Assembly (NCBI GenBank): GCA_002421645.1
Contig: DIST01000055.1
Coordinates: 1 to 25,885 of the forward strand
From: Flavobacterium sp. UBA6203
Lineage (GTDB): Bacteria > Bacteroidota > Bacteroidia > Flavobacteriales > Flavobacteriaceae
Length of the DNA stretch: 25,885 bases
Direction of reading: 5' to 3'
Within the stretch, counting starts at the first letter, position 1. Each line of letters opens with the position of its first letter. The notes under the pieces were generated by a model. It worked only from the letters and a program-made list of their open reading frames with translations. It did no database searches and was not told the origin of the DNA. The translations under genes and the position numbers were made by a program. Shown in pieces: positions 16,501-23,364 of this stretch.

Positions 16501-16789
16501 AAAACATAAAAAGTATGGTAAATGCACTTGAAAATACAGAAAGATAGTTTACCATCAGAGCTATTTTATCAGCACTCAAGGCAAACATAGCAAAAAACGC
16601 CCCTAACATTTGAAATAATGGAGCTCCAGGAGGATGACCTACTTCCAAGTTGGCTGATGTTGCAATGTATTCACCGCAATCCCAAAAACTCAAAGTTGGT
16701 TCTACTGTTAATGAATAAGTAATTAATGCTATCATAAAAGTAGCCCAACCTAATATGGTGTTCCACTTTTTAAAGTTGAATGAATTCAT
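13589..16789 (-). CDS. DUF2723 (TMEM260-like) membrane protein, putative glycosyltransferase
   Basis: This is a 1066-residue polytopic membrane protein. The N-terminal DUF2723 signature is intact: PTLSFWDCGEYIATS (31-45) and VGHPPGAPLF (50-59), where D37 and E40 sit in the first extracytoplasmic loop like catalytic acids of GT-C enzymes. Many helices follow to about residue 660. The remainder is largely soluble, with GDNDTFPLWY near 685 and helical repeats resembling TPRs near 920-1045. The eukaryotic relative TMEM260 is an O-mannosyltransferase, and Bacteroidota are known to O-glycosylate exported proteins, so a protein O-glycosylation role is reasonable but inferred. The gene has its own terminator. 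The deacetylase downstream may act on a related glycan, which is speculative. Confidence 0.85.
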   Translation of the reverse strand: MNSFNFKKWNTILGWATFMIALITYSLTVEPTLSFWDCGEYIATSANLEVGHPPGAPLFQMLGAFFAMFALSADKIALMVNYLSVFSSAFTILFMFWSLTILLKKLIVGEKELSTNNAVMILGSAVIASLSFTFTDSFWYNAVEAEVYAMATFLIALLFWLGLRWEQEFETPRGNKWLLIISLVIGLSFGVHFMALLTFPAIGFLYFFKKYKTVTVKSFLIANVVIIAILLFIFKLLLPYTLAFFGKTEIFMVNNLGMPFNSGTIFAFILIIAAFYFGLNYTKKKGHVFYNTLILSTLFILIGFSTWMMLPIRANANTPINENKPSDAAEVLAYYNREQYGEQKLFHGPQFSDTYSGLDPITPYLDDKPNYERDYKTGKYVITNDYKNAKQNTDDAHKAFLPRMWSNEHRENYMIFTEPLEFRINPEYAHEDELVQIVTQFRKAYEAGEIDEEDYDKFLKGYGEYLIVDKPTFLNNMKFMFQYQFNYMYVRYLLWNFVGRQSDVQGKYDNTNGNWLSGINFIDEMLVGTQKNLPTDMQNNKGRNTYFFLPFILAIIGMIFHAKKDIKSFYVLLVLFLFTGLALKIYLNERPFEPRERDYALVGSFYVFAMWIAYGIYAIFDTLKKYIQPKVAIPIVLAVSLLASSVVLAAQNWDDHDRSNKDTALTMAKAYLDSCEPNAILFTIGDNDTFPLWYMQEIEGYRTDIRIVNTSLFMTDWYIDQMKMRTHNSEPIPSSFNREQYKGSNRDYSLFVERTKDPLLLDEIIKFISLDDERAKIELNNGRKINYFPSKKVIYPVDKTAVIKNKVVSEKFYDSIVPAIEFEIKDDALYKNRLMMLDIVNQNNWKRPIYFTGGSFGEDDYLWMKDYLQLDGMCFKLVPVKTPVDSPSPMKMGQIDSEKMYNIVMKWDWGNSGKPIIYHDPETRKNSISYRTNLARLMETLINEGKLDKAEKVIDLAMKKMPIQYFEYYSLLEPFAAGYYEVGKKDKARAILVEVIKKYQENLTFFNGWKPSEQNFGAMDIVTDIEQYRSLIQVAEAAEDLEFYNKEKVKFNNFNKMFERFGRKME

Positions 16790-16850
16790 ATTTGTATTTT
16801 AATTTTCTATATTCTCTTACAAAGAAACTATTTTTTTGTTTACGATTTCG

Positions 16851-16878
16851 TTTTAATATTTTTTTTAATATTTTTTTT
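16851..16878. repeat. 12-bp AT tandem repeat upstream of the tRNA promoter
   Basis: TTTTAATATTTT is repeated twice in perfect tandem (16851-16862 and 16863-16874) plus four more T. It ends 7 nt before the -33 box of the tRNA promoter, the place of an UP element. Confidence 0.7.
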
Positions 16879-16885
16879 AGAAAAA

Positions 16886-16916
16886 TTTGTAGAATAAAAA
16901 ATATGTCTTACATTTG
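16886..16916 (+). promoter_or_regulatory. Promoter of tRNA-Gln
   Basis: TTTG (16886-16889), a 19-nt spacer, and TACATTTG (16909-16916) match the Bacteroidota sigma-A consensus exactly. Transcription would start near 16922-16924, about 22 nt before the mature tRNA. Confidence 0.85.
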
Positions 16917-16945
16917 CACTCGCAATCGAAAAGGTTGTTAGGTAT

Positions 16946-17016
16946 TGGCCCATGGTGTAATGGTAACACTCCGGTTTTTGGTACCGTCATTCAAGGTTCG
17001 AGTCCTTGTGGGCCAA
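16946..17016 (+). tRNA. tRNA-Gln (anticodon TTG)
   Basis: The 71-nt sequence folds as a cloverleaf. The acceptor stem is TGGCCCA/TGGGCCA, the D stem GTGT/ACAC, the anticodon loop TTTTGGT with TTG at 16978-16980, and the T arm CAAGG-TTCGAGT-CCTTG, ending in discriminator A at 17016. The 3' CCA is not encoded. The first pair of the anticodon stem is a C-T mismatch (16971 against 16987); the other four pairs are sound. It is a single-tRNA unit with its own promoter and terminator. Confidence 0.95.
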
Positions 17017-17019
17017 CAA

Positions 17020-17050
17020 AACTCCGCTTATTTTTAAGCGGAGTTTTTTA
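17020..17050 (+). terminator. Terminator of tRNA-Gln
   Basis: A perfect 11-bp stem (AACTCCGCTTA, 17020-17030, with TAAGCGGAGTT, 17035-17045), a TTTT loop and a T-run lie directly after the tRNA. Confidence 0.93.
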
Positions 17051-17081
17051 TTTTTACATTGTCTGATTTTAAGTTGTTTAT

Positions 17082-17114
17082 AAAAAAAAGACCGCTTTTT
17101 AGCGGTCTTTTTTT
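17082..17114 (-). terminator. Bidirectional terminator between tRNA-Gln and the USP gene
   Basis: The stem AGACCGCT (17089-17096) with AGCGGTCT (17101-17108) has a TTTT loop, flanked by A8 on the left and T6 on the right. It therefore works as an intrinsic terminator in both directions, ending the minus-strand USP transcript 19 nt after its stop and backing up the tRNA terminator. Confidence 0.9.
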
Positions 17115-17132
17115 GAGGTAAAAATCATAAAA

Positions 17133-17957
17133 TTAGATTTTGAAGGTAATTACCGGTCTTTTAGCATGATTTACCAAATCTTCACTAATACTACCATTAA
17201 AGAAATGCGATAAACCTTTTCTTCCGTGTGTGCTCATACCGATAATGTCAGCATCGATGCTTTTAGCAAAATGTAAAATTCCTTTTTCTACATTGATATC
17301 ATTATATATATGAGTAGAATAATTTTCTATTTTAAACTCGGCTACAAATTCATCCATTTGTTTTTGAGCTACTTTAGTAGATTTAAAATTGTTTGGAGTA
17401 TTCACATTAACTAAGTGTAAGTGTGAACCAAATTTATTAGAAAAAGCAACAACTTTTTCAAAAGGTTTTTTTATCTCTTCAGAAAAATCAGAAGCAAAAA
17501 CAAATTTTTCAGCTTTAAAGTCATCTTCTTCGCGTTTGATAACTAACACGGGAGCTTCAGAATTTCTAACTACTTTTTCGGTGTTTGAACCAATAAACAT
17601 TTCTTGGAATCCATTTGATCCATGAGATCCCATTACTATTAAATCAACATCGTGAGCTTTTCCGTTTTTTATAATTCCATCAAAAGCCATCTCGAATTGA
17701 ACAATCTTAGTGATTTTAATACCGTTTAAATAATCAGCATTCATTAAATTGTCTAATTTTGAAATAACGGCATTTTTGAAAAACATTAATTCAGGAATTT
17801 CATGAGAGCTTGAAAGGCTATCATTTCCAGAAGAAGGAAGTTCAAGCATGTGAATTAAAAATATTTCACCGTCATTTTTTTTTGCTATTTGTGCGGCAAC
17901 TTTTAATGCGTATTCTGCGTGTTTTGAAAAATCTGTTGGAACTAAAATTCGTTTCAT
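17133..17957 (-). CDS. Tandem universal stress protein (UspA family)
   Basis: This 274-residue cytoplasmic protein has two UspA domains (about 1-142 and 150-274). Both begin with the typical strand (MKRILVPTDFS, KFVFASDFSE). ATP-binding signatures are visible: GSHGSNG (110-116) with GSN (123-125), and MSTHGRKG (241-248) with NGS (254-256). Tandem USPs usually bind ATP and help in growth arrest or stress survival; the target process is unknown. The short leader holds a perfect 7-bp palindrome (17980-17997), and a promoter-like TACTTTTA (18006-17999) with ATTG 19 nt upstream is possible. The gene is monocistronic, with its own terminator. Confidence 0.93.
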   Translation of the reverse strand: MKRILVPTDFSKHAEYALKVAAQIAKKNDGEIFLIHMLELPSSGNDSLSSSHEIPELMFFKNAVISKLDNLMNADYLNGIKITKIVQFEMAFDGIIKNGKAHDVDLIVMGSHGSNGFQEMFIGSNTEKVVRNSEAPVLVIKREEDDFKAEKFVFASDFSEEIKKPFEKVVAFSNKFGSHLHLVNVNTPNNFKSTKVAQKQMDEFVAEFKIENYSTHIYNDINVEKGILHFAKSIDADIIGMSTHGRKGLSHFFNGSISEDLVNHAKRPVITFKI

Positions 17958-17979
17958 AAGTTTGTTTTAGGTTAATTAA

Positions 17980-17997
17980 GGTGTAAATAATTACACC
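17980..17997 (-). promoter_or_regulatory. Palindrome in the USP leader
   Basis: GGTGTAA (17980-17986) and TTACACC (17991-17997) form a perfect inverted repeat with spacer ATAA. It sits just downstream of a possible -7 box (18006-17999) and 23 bp before the start codon, so it could be an operator or an mRNA hairpin. No T-run follows. Confidence 0.45.
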
Positions 17998-18054
17998 ATA
18001 AAAGTACAAAAAATATCGAAACTCACAATCTTTTTTTTAATTCAAAAAAATTTG

Positions 18055-18062
18055 TATATTTG
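18055..18062 (+). promoter_or_regulatory. -7 element of the rimP-nusA-infB operon
   Basis: TATATTTG is an exact TAnnTTTG match. The -33 region at the right distance is a T-run rather than TTTG. Transcription would start near 18069, leaving a leader of about 56 nt before the rimP ATG. Confidence 0.6.
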
Positions 18063-18087
18063 CAACGTTATTAAAGGACAAAGGATT

Positions 18088-18135
18088 ATGAGGCACGCAA
18101 AGCGTGCCTCTTTTTATAAAAAATATGACATTTAG
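18088..18135 (+). CDS. Possible leader peptide upstream of rimP
   Basis: ATG at 18088 opens a 15-codon [18 protein letters not shown], which ends at TAG 18133-18135. It runs through the entire leader hairpin (18090-18110) and overlaps the rimP ATG (18125) in another frame. It starts about 19 nt after the predicted transcription start, a normal leader length here. Its placement fits translation-coupled control of rimP, but a chance ORF of this size is quite possible. Confidence 0.35.
   Translation: MRHAKRASFYKKYDI
18090..18115 (+). terminator. Terminator-like hairpin in the rimP operon leader
   Basis: GAGGCACGC (18090-18098) pairs perfectly with GCGTGCCTC (18102-18110) around an AAA loop and is followed by T5 (18111-18115). 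It lies between the promoter and the rimP ATG, not at a gene end, so it looks like an attenuator. It is unusually GC-rich for this region. Confidence 0.75.
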
Positions 18136-18592
18136 AAATAAAGTTCAGGAATTGTTAGAAGCAGCATTAGCAGAGCGTGAGCATCTTTTTTTGATAGATT
18201 TATCAATTAATGAAGCTAATAAAATTAGTGTTGTTTTGGATGGAGATTTTGGTGTAAATTTACAAGATTGTATCGATGTAAGTAGAGCAATTGAGAATAA
18301 TTTAGATCGTGAGGAACAAGATTTTTCTTTAGAAGTTGCTTCTTCGGGAGTTTCAAGTCCGTTAAAATTGGTGAGACAATTTAAGAAAAATATTGGGAGA
18401 ACATTAAAAGTTAAAACAACTTCATCAGAAGAAGTTGAAGCAGAATTGACTGCTGCTGATGATGAGAAAATAACTTTAGAATGGCAGGCACGTGAGCCTA
18501 AAAAGATTGGTAAAGGAAAAGAAACGGTTGAAAAAAAGTTGGAACTTCCTTACGAGAATATAAAAGAAGCAATTGTTATAATATCATTTTAA
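18125..18592 (+). CDS. rimP: Ribosome maturation factor RimP
   Basis: RimP assists late assembly of the 30S subunit. I take the ATG at 18125 (155 residues, [15 protein letters not shown]) rather than the GTG at 18104, because the latter lies inside the leader hairpin. Conserved features are [52 protein letters not shown] in the N-terminal domain, and an SH3-like C-terminal domain from about residue 85 ([13 protein letters not shown]). It starts the universally conserved rimP-nusA-infB order, with 13 nt to nusA, and is probably controlled by the leader hairpin. Confidence 0.95.
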   Translation: MTFRNKVQELLEAALAEREHLFLIDLSINEANKISVVLDGDFGVNLQDCIDVSRAIENNLDREEQDFSLEVASSGVSSPLKLVRQFKKNIGRTLKVKTTSSEEVEAELTAADDEKITLEWQAREPKKIGKGKETVEKKLELPYENIKEAIVIISF

Positions 18593-18605
18593 ATAAAGAG
18601 TTGAC

Positions 18606-19847
18606 ATGGAAAATATTGCATTAATCGAATCGTTTTCAGAATTTAAAGACGATAAACTCATTGATAGAGTTACACTAATGGCAATTTTAGAGGATGTATT
18701 TAGAAATGCATTAAAAAAGAAGTATGGATCAGACGATAACTTTGATATCATCATTAATCCTGATAAAGGAGATATGGAGATTTGGAGAAATCGTGTTGTG
18801 GTAGAAGATGGTGAAGTAGAGGATCCTAATTCTGAAATTTCTTTGTCTGAAGCTAGAAGAATTGAGCCTGATTTTGAAGTAGGTGAAGATGTTTCTGAAG
18901 AAGTGAAATTAATCCAATTAGGAAGAAGAGCTATTTTGGCTTTACGTCAAAACTTGATTTCTAAAATTCATGAACACGATAATACAAATCTTTACAAACA
19001 ATTTAAAGATTTAATTGGGGATATTTATACAGCTGAAGTGCATCATGTTCGTCCAAAAGCTGTAATTTTGATGGATGATGAAGGAAATGAAATTGTTTTA
19101 CCAAAAGAAAAACAAATTCCAAATGATTATTTCAAAAAAGGAGATAATGTAAGAGGTGTAATTGAAAATGTGGAATTGAAAGGTAATAAGCCTCAAATCA
19201 TCATGTCAAGAACGGCTCCAGAATTCCTTGAGAAATTATTTGAACAAGAAATTCCTGAAGTATTTGATGGTTTAATTACAATCAAAAAAGTAGTTCGTAT
19301 TCCGGGTGAAAAAGCAAAAGTAGCGGTAGATTCTTATGATGATAGAATTGATCCTGTTGGTGCTTGTGTGGGAATGAAAGGTTCTCGTATTCACGGAATT
19401 GTCCGTGAGTTAGGAAATGAAAATATTGATGTTATCAATTATACAACTAACGCTCAATTGTATATTACAAGAGCTTTAAGTCCAGCAAAAGTGTCTTCGG
19501 TAAAAATTAACGAAGAAGCTAAAACGGCTGAAGTATTCTTAAAAATTGAAGAAGTTTCAAAAGCTATTGGTAGAGGTGGTAATAACATTAAATTGGCTAG
19601 TTTATTAACAGGTTACGAAATTGATGTTATCCGTGAAGGAATTGCTGAAGAAGAAGATGATGTTGAATTAAGAGAATTCTCAGACGAAATTGAAGCTTGG
19701 GTAATTGAAGAGTTTGAAAAAATAGGTTTAGATACTGCTAGAAGCGTATTGAATCAAGATGTTGCTGACTTAGTAAGAAGAACAGATCTTGAAGAAGAAA
19801 CCATTTTAGATGTAATCAATATTTTGAAAGAAGAGTTAGAAGGATAA
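18606..19847 (+). CDS. nusA: Transcription termination/antitermination factor NusA
   Basis: NusA binds RNA polymerase and nascent RNA and modulates pausing, termination and antitermination. The 413 residues comprise the N-terminal polymerase-binding domain (1-125), an S1 domain (about 135-200), KH1 with DPVGACVGMKGSRI near 245-260, and KH2 with AIGRGGNNIKLAS near 320-333. The C-terminal stretch (345-413) is a short acidic tail; no duplicated acidic repeats like those of E. coli are visible, which is typical outside proteobacteria. Since NusA enhances hairpin-dependent termination, it could feed back on the hairpin in front of rimP, as inference. Confidence 0.97.
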   Translation: MENIALIESFSEFKDDKLIDRVTLMAILEDVFRNALKKKYGSDDNFDIIINPDKGDMEIWRNRVVVEDGEVEDPNSEISLSEARRIEPDFEVGEDVSEEVKLIQLGRRAILALRQNLISKIHEHDNTNLYKQFKDLIGDIYTAEVHHVRPKAVILMDDEGNEIVLPKEKQIPNDYFKKGDNVRGVIENVELKGNKPQIIMSRTAPEFLEKLFEQEIPEVFDGLITIKKVVRIPGEKAKVAVDSYDDRIDPVGACVGMKGSRIHGIVRELGNENIDVINYTTNAQLYITRALSPAKVSSVKINEEAKTAEVFLKIEEVSKAIGRGGNNIKLASLLTGYEIDVIREGIAEEEDDVELREFSDEIEAWVIEEFEKIGLDTARSVLNQDVADLVRRTDLEEETILDVINILKEELEG

Positions 19848-19896
19848 TTCTTTAGTCAACAACACAACAACATACAAAGAATTTTAAAAAGATTAT

Positions 19897-22695
19897 ATGT
19901 CTGAAGAAAGAGTAATAAGAATAAACAAAGTTTTAAGGGAGTTAAATATTTCTCTTGATAGAGCTGTGGATTTTTTAAAAGAAAAGGGTCATGAAATTGA
20001 GTCGAGTCCAAATGCTAAAATATCACAAGAGGAGTATAAAGTCTTATGCGGTCAATTTTCTGCTGACAAAGGGAATAAGGTTGCCTCTCTTGAAGTAAGT
20101 GAAGAAAAAAGAAAAGAGAAAGAGGCGCTTAAGCGTGAACTTGAAAAAGAGCAAGAGGCAAAACGTTTGCAGGAAGAAGAACGTCAAAGACAAGAGATTA
20201 TCAAAGCTAAAGCTGTTTTATCAGGACCAAAAGCTATTGGTAAAATCGATTTAGATCCTAAAAAACCAGAAGTTAAATCTGAAAAACCAATTTCTGAAGA
20301 AAAACCTGTTGAGGCAGTTGAAAAGGTAGTAGAAGAAAAAGTTTCTGAGCCTATTAAAGCTGAAGTAAAAGAAGAAATTCAAGAGGTTAAAAAGCCTGAA
20401 ATTGTGAAACCAGTTAAAGAAGTTGAAGTTAAATCTGAAACTTCATCTGATGAAGCAGTTGAGGAAAAAATTGAAACACAATATCAAAAATTGTCTGGAG
20501 CTACTTTTACAGGTCAAAAAATTGATTTATCTCAATTTGAAAAACCAAAAAAGAAAAAAGAAGATCCTAAGAAAGATTTCAAAAAACCTGGAACTCCACA
20601 AGCTCAAAATGCAGGAGGCGCGAATGCTGCCAACAATAATAAAAACAAACGTAAGCGTATTGTTAAACCTGGAACACCTGGTGCTCCTGGTGCAAATAAT
20701 GCTGCTGGAGGTCCTAAGAAAGAGTTTATTAAAGGTGGAGCTGGAGGTTTCAATAAAGGTAAAAAACCAATTATTCAAAAGGTAGAGCCTTCTGAAGAAG
20801 ATGTTAAAAACCAAATTAAAGAAACGCTTGAAAGACTTCAAGGAAAAGGCAATAAATCAAAATCTGCAAAATATCGTAGAGATAAAAGAGATTCGCACCG
20901 TCAACGTGTTGATGATGAATTGCAAGCACAAGAAGAAGGAAGCAAAACATTAAAAGTAACAGAGTTTGTTACTGTTGGAGAAATTGCAGCTTTAATGGAT
21001 GTGCCAATTACTAAGGTAATCGGAACTTGTATGTCATTAGGTATCATGGTAACCATGAACCAACGTTTAGATGCTGAAACTTTATCAATTGTAGCTGATG
21101 AATTTGGATATGAAGTAGAATTCATAACCACTGATATTGAAGAGGCTGCGGTTGTTGTTGAAGATAATCCAGAAGATTTGTCTCACCGCGCACCTATAGT
21201 AACGGTTATGGGTCACGTTGACCACGGTAAAACATCGTTATTAGATTATATTCGTAAAGCTAATGTAATTGCAGGTGAGTCAGGAGGAATTACCCAACAT
21301 ATTGGAGCTTATGGAGTAGTTCTAGAAAATGGTGAAAAAATTACATTTTTAGATACACCTGGTCACGAAGCGTTTACAGCGATGCGTGCACGTGGTGCTC
21401 AAGTTACCGATATTGCTATTATTGTAGTCGCTGCCGATGATGAAATCATGCCACAAACAAAAGAGGCGATTAGTCATGCGCAAGCTGCTGGTGTTCCAAT
21501 GATTTTTGCTATAAATAAAGTGGATAAGCCTACGGCAAATCCTGAAAAAATCAAAGAGCAACTAGCTGGTATGAACTTATTAGTTGAAGATTGGGGTGGA
21601 AAGTATCAATCTCAAGATATTTCGGCTAAATTTGGTCAAGGAGTACCTGAATTGTTAGAGAAAGTATTATTAGAGGCTGAAATTTTAGAATTGAAAGCCA
21701 ATGCAAATAAACCAGCTCTAGGAACAGTAGTTGAAGCTCAGTTGGATAAAGGTAGAGGATATGTTTCTACTATTTTGGTACAAGCAGGAACACTTCGTAT
21801 TGGAGATTATGTCTTGGCTGGAAAAAATCATGGTAAAATTAGAGCCATGTTTGATGAAAGAGGTCACCAAATTAAGGTAGCGGGTCCATCTACACCAGTA
21901 TCGGTATTAGGTTTAGACGGTGCACCAACAGCTGGGGATAAGTTTAATGTGTATGAAGACGAGAGAGAAGCTAAACAAATTGCTGCAAAACGTACTCAAA
22001 TGCAACGCGAACAATCTGCTAGAACTAAAAAACATACAACGCTTGCCGAGCTTGGTCGTCGTATTGCTCTAGGTCAGTTTAAAGAATTAAATATTATCAT
22101 AAAAGGTGATGTGGATGGTTCTGTGGAAGCATTAGCTGATTCGTTTTCTAAATTATCTACGGAAGAAATTGAGATTAAAATCATTCATAAGGGAGTTGGT
22201 GCAATTACCGAATCTGATGTATTGTTAGCTTCTGCTTCTGATGCGATTATTATCGGATTTAACGTTCGTCCACAAGGAAATGCAAAACAATTAGCTGAAA
22301 AAGAGGAAATCGATATCCGTAACTATTCAATTATTTACGATGCAATTGATGACTTAAAAGATGCGATGGAAGGAATGTTATCTCCAGAAATGAAAGAAGA
22401 GATTACAGGTACTGCAGAAATTAGAGAATTATTTAAAGTATCTAAAGTAGGAACAATTGCTGGATGTATGGTTACTGATGGTAAAATTTTTAGAAATTCT
22501 AAGATTCGTTTAATTAGAGAAGGTGTTGTAATTTACACAGGTGAATTAGCTACTTTAAAACGTTTCAAAGATGATGTTAAAGAGGTTTCTAAAGGATATG
22601 ATTGTGGTATGCAGATTAAAAATTACAACGATATTCGTGAGTATGACTTAATCGAAGGATTCCATGAAGTGGAAGTAAAGAAAAAATTGAAATAA
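19897..22695 (+). CDS. infB: Translation initiation factor IF-2
   Basis: This is the GTPase that brings initiator tRNA to the ribosome. It has 932 residues. An IF2_N-type helical domain (about 3-50) precedes a long charged linker, rich in K/E/V to about 195, then G/N/A/P-rich at 230-300. A second IF2_N-like segment lies at about 350-410. The G domain follows with GHVDHGKT at 439-446, DTPGHE from 486 and NKVD from 540. Domains II-IV continue to the end. The long linker is usual for the family but poorly conserved. The gene is the last of the rimP-nusA-infB operon, 49 nt after nusA, and is closed by a strong terminator. Confidence 0.98.
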   Translation: MSEERVIRINKVLRELNISLDRAVDFLKEKGHEIESSPNAKISQEEYKVLCGQFSADKGNKVASLEVSEEKRKEKEALKRELEKEQEAKRLQEEERQRQEIIKAKAVLSGPKAIGKIDLDPKKPEVKSEKPISEEKPVEAVEKVVEEKVSEPIKAEVKEEIQEVKKPEIVKPVKEVEVKSETSSDEAVEEKIETQYQKLSGATFTGQKIDLSQFEKPKKKKEDPKKDFKKPGTPQAQNAGGANAANNNKNKRKRIVKPGTPGAPGANNAAGGPKKEFIKGGAGGFNKGKKPIIQKVEPSEEDVKNQIKETLERLQGKGNKSKSAKYRRDKRDSHRQRVDDELQAQEEGSKTLKVTEFVTVGEIAALMDVPITKVIGTCMSLGIMVTMNQRLDAETLSIVADEFGYEVEFITTDIEEAAVVVEDNPEDLSHRAPIVTVMGHVDHGKTSLLDYIRKANVIAGESGGITQHIGAYGVVLENGEKITFLDTPGHEAFTAMRARGAQVTDIAIIVVAADDEIMPQTKEAISHAQAAGVPMIFAINKVDKPTANPEKIKEQLAGMNLLVEDWGGKYQSQDISAKFGQGVPELLEKVLLEAEILELKANANKPALGTVVEAQLDKGRGYVSTILVQAGTLRIGDYVLAGKNHGKIRAMFDERGHQIKVAGPSTPVSVLGLDGAPTAGDKFNVYEDEREAKQIAAKRTQMQREQSARTKKHTTLAELGRRIALGQFKELNIIIKGDVDGSVEALADSFSKLSTEEIEIKIIHKGVGAITESDVLLASASDAIIIGFNVRPQGNAKQLAEKEEIDIRNYSIIYDAIDDLKDAMEGMLSPEMKEEITGTAEIRELFKVSKVGTIAGCMVTDGKIFRNSKIRLIREGVVIYTGELATLKRFKDDVKEVSKGYDCGMQIKNYNDIREYDLIEGFHEVEVKKKLK

Positions 22696-22711
22696 TATCA
22701 ATTATAATAAT

Positions 22712-22743
22712 AAAAAATGCCATTCAATTGAATGGCATTTTTT
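22712..22743. terminator. Bidirectional terminator between infB and the SPOR gene
   Basis: A perfect 32-bp palindrome consists of A6, TGCCATTC, AATT, GAATGGCA and T6. It lies between the convergent infB and SPOR-domain genes and has T-runs on both strands. Confidence 0.92.
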
Positions 22744-22757
22744 ATTTTATACTATTT

Positions 22758-23147
22758 TTAATTTGTTGGTTTTATGATTAAAGCCGTTGGGTATTTTTTT
22801 CGAATATCTATCATAGCACGTTCTACTTCTATTCTTGTTTTGAAATTTCCAACCCAGACTTTATAGTTTGGACTATTAAAAATAATCGTACCATCTAAGT
22901 CTTTGAATTCTTTTTTAAATTCCTGTAATTTCTTTTTAGACTCTTCACTATTTCCATAAAAAATTTGAATTTTATATCCTTCATTCAAGAACAAACTAGT
23001 GTTTAGTTTTCTTTTTTCTTTTAATAGCTGATCAATCTTAGGGTCTACAGTAGTGGCTGTTTTACTGTCTTGTGCAACTGTTTCTATGCACATAAATGAC
23101 GATAGAATAAAGAAGTACAATAAGTTATGTTTCGATCTGTTTTTCAT
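22758..23147 (-). CDS. Secreted SPOR-domain protein
   Basis: I take the ATG at 23147 (129 residues) rather than the TTG seven codons upstream. The ATG gives a normal signal peptide (basic MKNRSKHN, hydrophobic core, ending ETVAQ), and a -7 box TATTTTTG (23173-23166) lies just ahead of it. After a short linker, residues about 55-127 form a SPOR domain (GYKIQIFYGNSEE ... YKVWVGNFKTRIEVERAMIDIRKKYP). SPOR domains bind denuded glycan strands of peptidoglycan, often at the division site. The protein is small and almost all SPOR, so it may mark or protect septal wall; its precise role is unknown. Confidence 0.88.
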   Translation of the reverse strand: MKNRSKHNLLYFFILSSFMCIETVAQDSKTATTVDPKIDQLLKEKRKLNTSLFLNEGYKIQIFYGNSEESKKKLQEFKKEFKDLDGTIIFNSPNYKVWVGNFKTRIEVERAMIDIRKKYPTALIIKPTN

Positions 23148-23248
23148 AATCAAATAATTATTATACAAAAATACAATTAAAGACGAGAACCACGCACTTG
23201 ATTATTATTTAGAACAAATATAAATTACATTTTAAGATAAAATTAAGG

Positions 23249-23279
23249 TTTTAATAATAGTTCTAATATTGTATTTTTG
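23249..23279 (+). promoter_or_regulatory. Promoter of the act operon
   Basis: TATTTTTG (23272-23279) is an exact -7 match, with TTTT 19 nt upstream (23249-23252) as a -33 box missing its G. The transcript would start near 23286, leaving an 80-nt leader before actA. Confidence 0.6.
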
Positions 23280-23310
23280 TCGGAGTTTTGAAAAAATAAC
23301 GTGTTGTTTT

Positions 23311-23338
23311 TAGATAAAGGTATATCTAAAAGTATACC
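23311..23338 (+). promoter_or_regulatory. Overlapping hairpins in the actA leader
   Basis: Two perfect 6-bp inverted repeats overlap, so only one hairpin can form at a time: TAGATA (23311-23316) with TATCTA (23323-23328), and GGTATA (23319-23324) with TATACC (23333-23338). They end 26 nt before the actA start. AT-rich sequence makes chance hairpins likely. Confidence 0.35.
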
Positions 23339-23364
23339 AAATTAAGTCGATAATCATTTTAAAT

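Noticed and set aside
18104..18124. GTG-initiated longer RimP (seven extra residues)
   Set aside because: The GTG lies inside the 3' arm of the leader hairpin; the ATG at 18125 gives the normal RimP N-terminus and length.
20281..20760. Repeat-rich DNA as a separate repeat element
   Set aside because: The biased composition is explained by the charged and Gly/Asn/Ala-rich IF-2 linker, in frame throughout.
20423..20841. Alternative-frame ORFs within the infB linker
   Set aside because: They arise from the low-complexity Lys/Glu-rich linker of IF-2 and have no independent start signals or recognisable domains.
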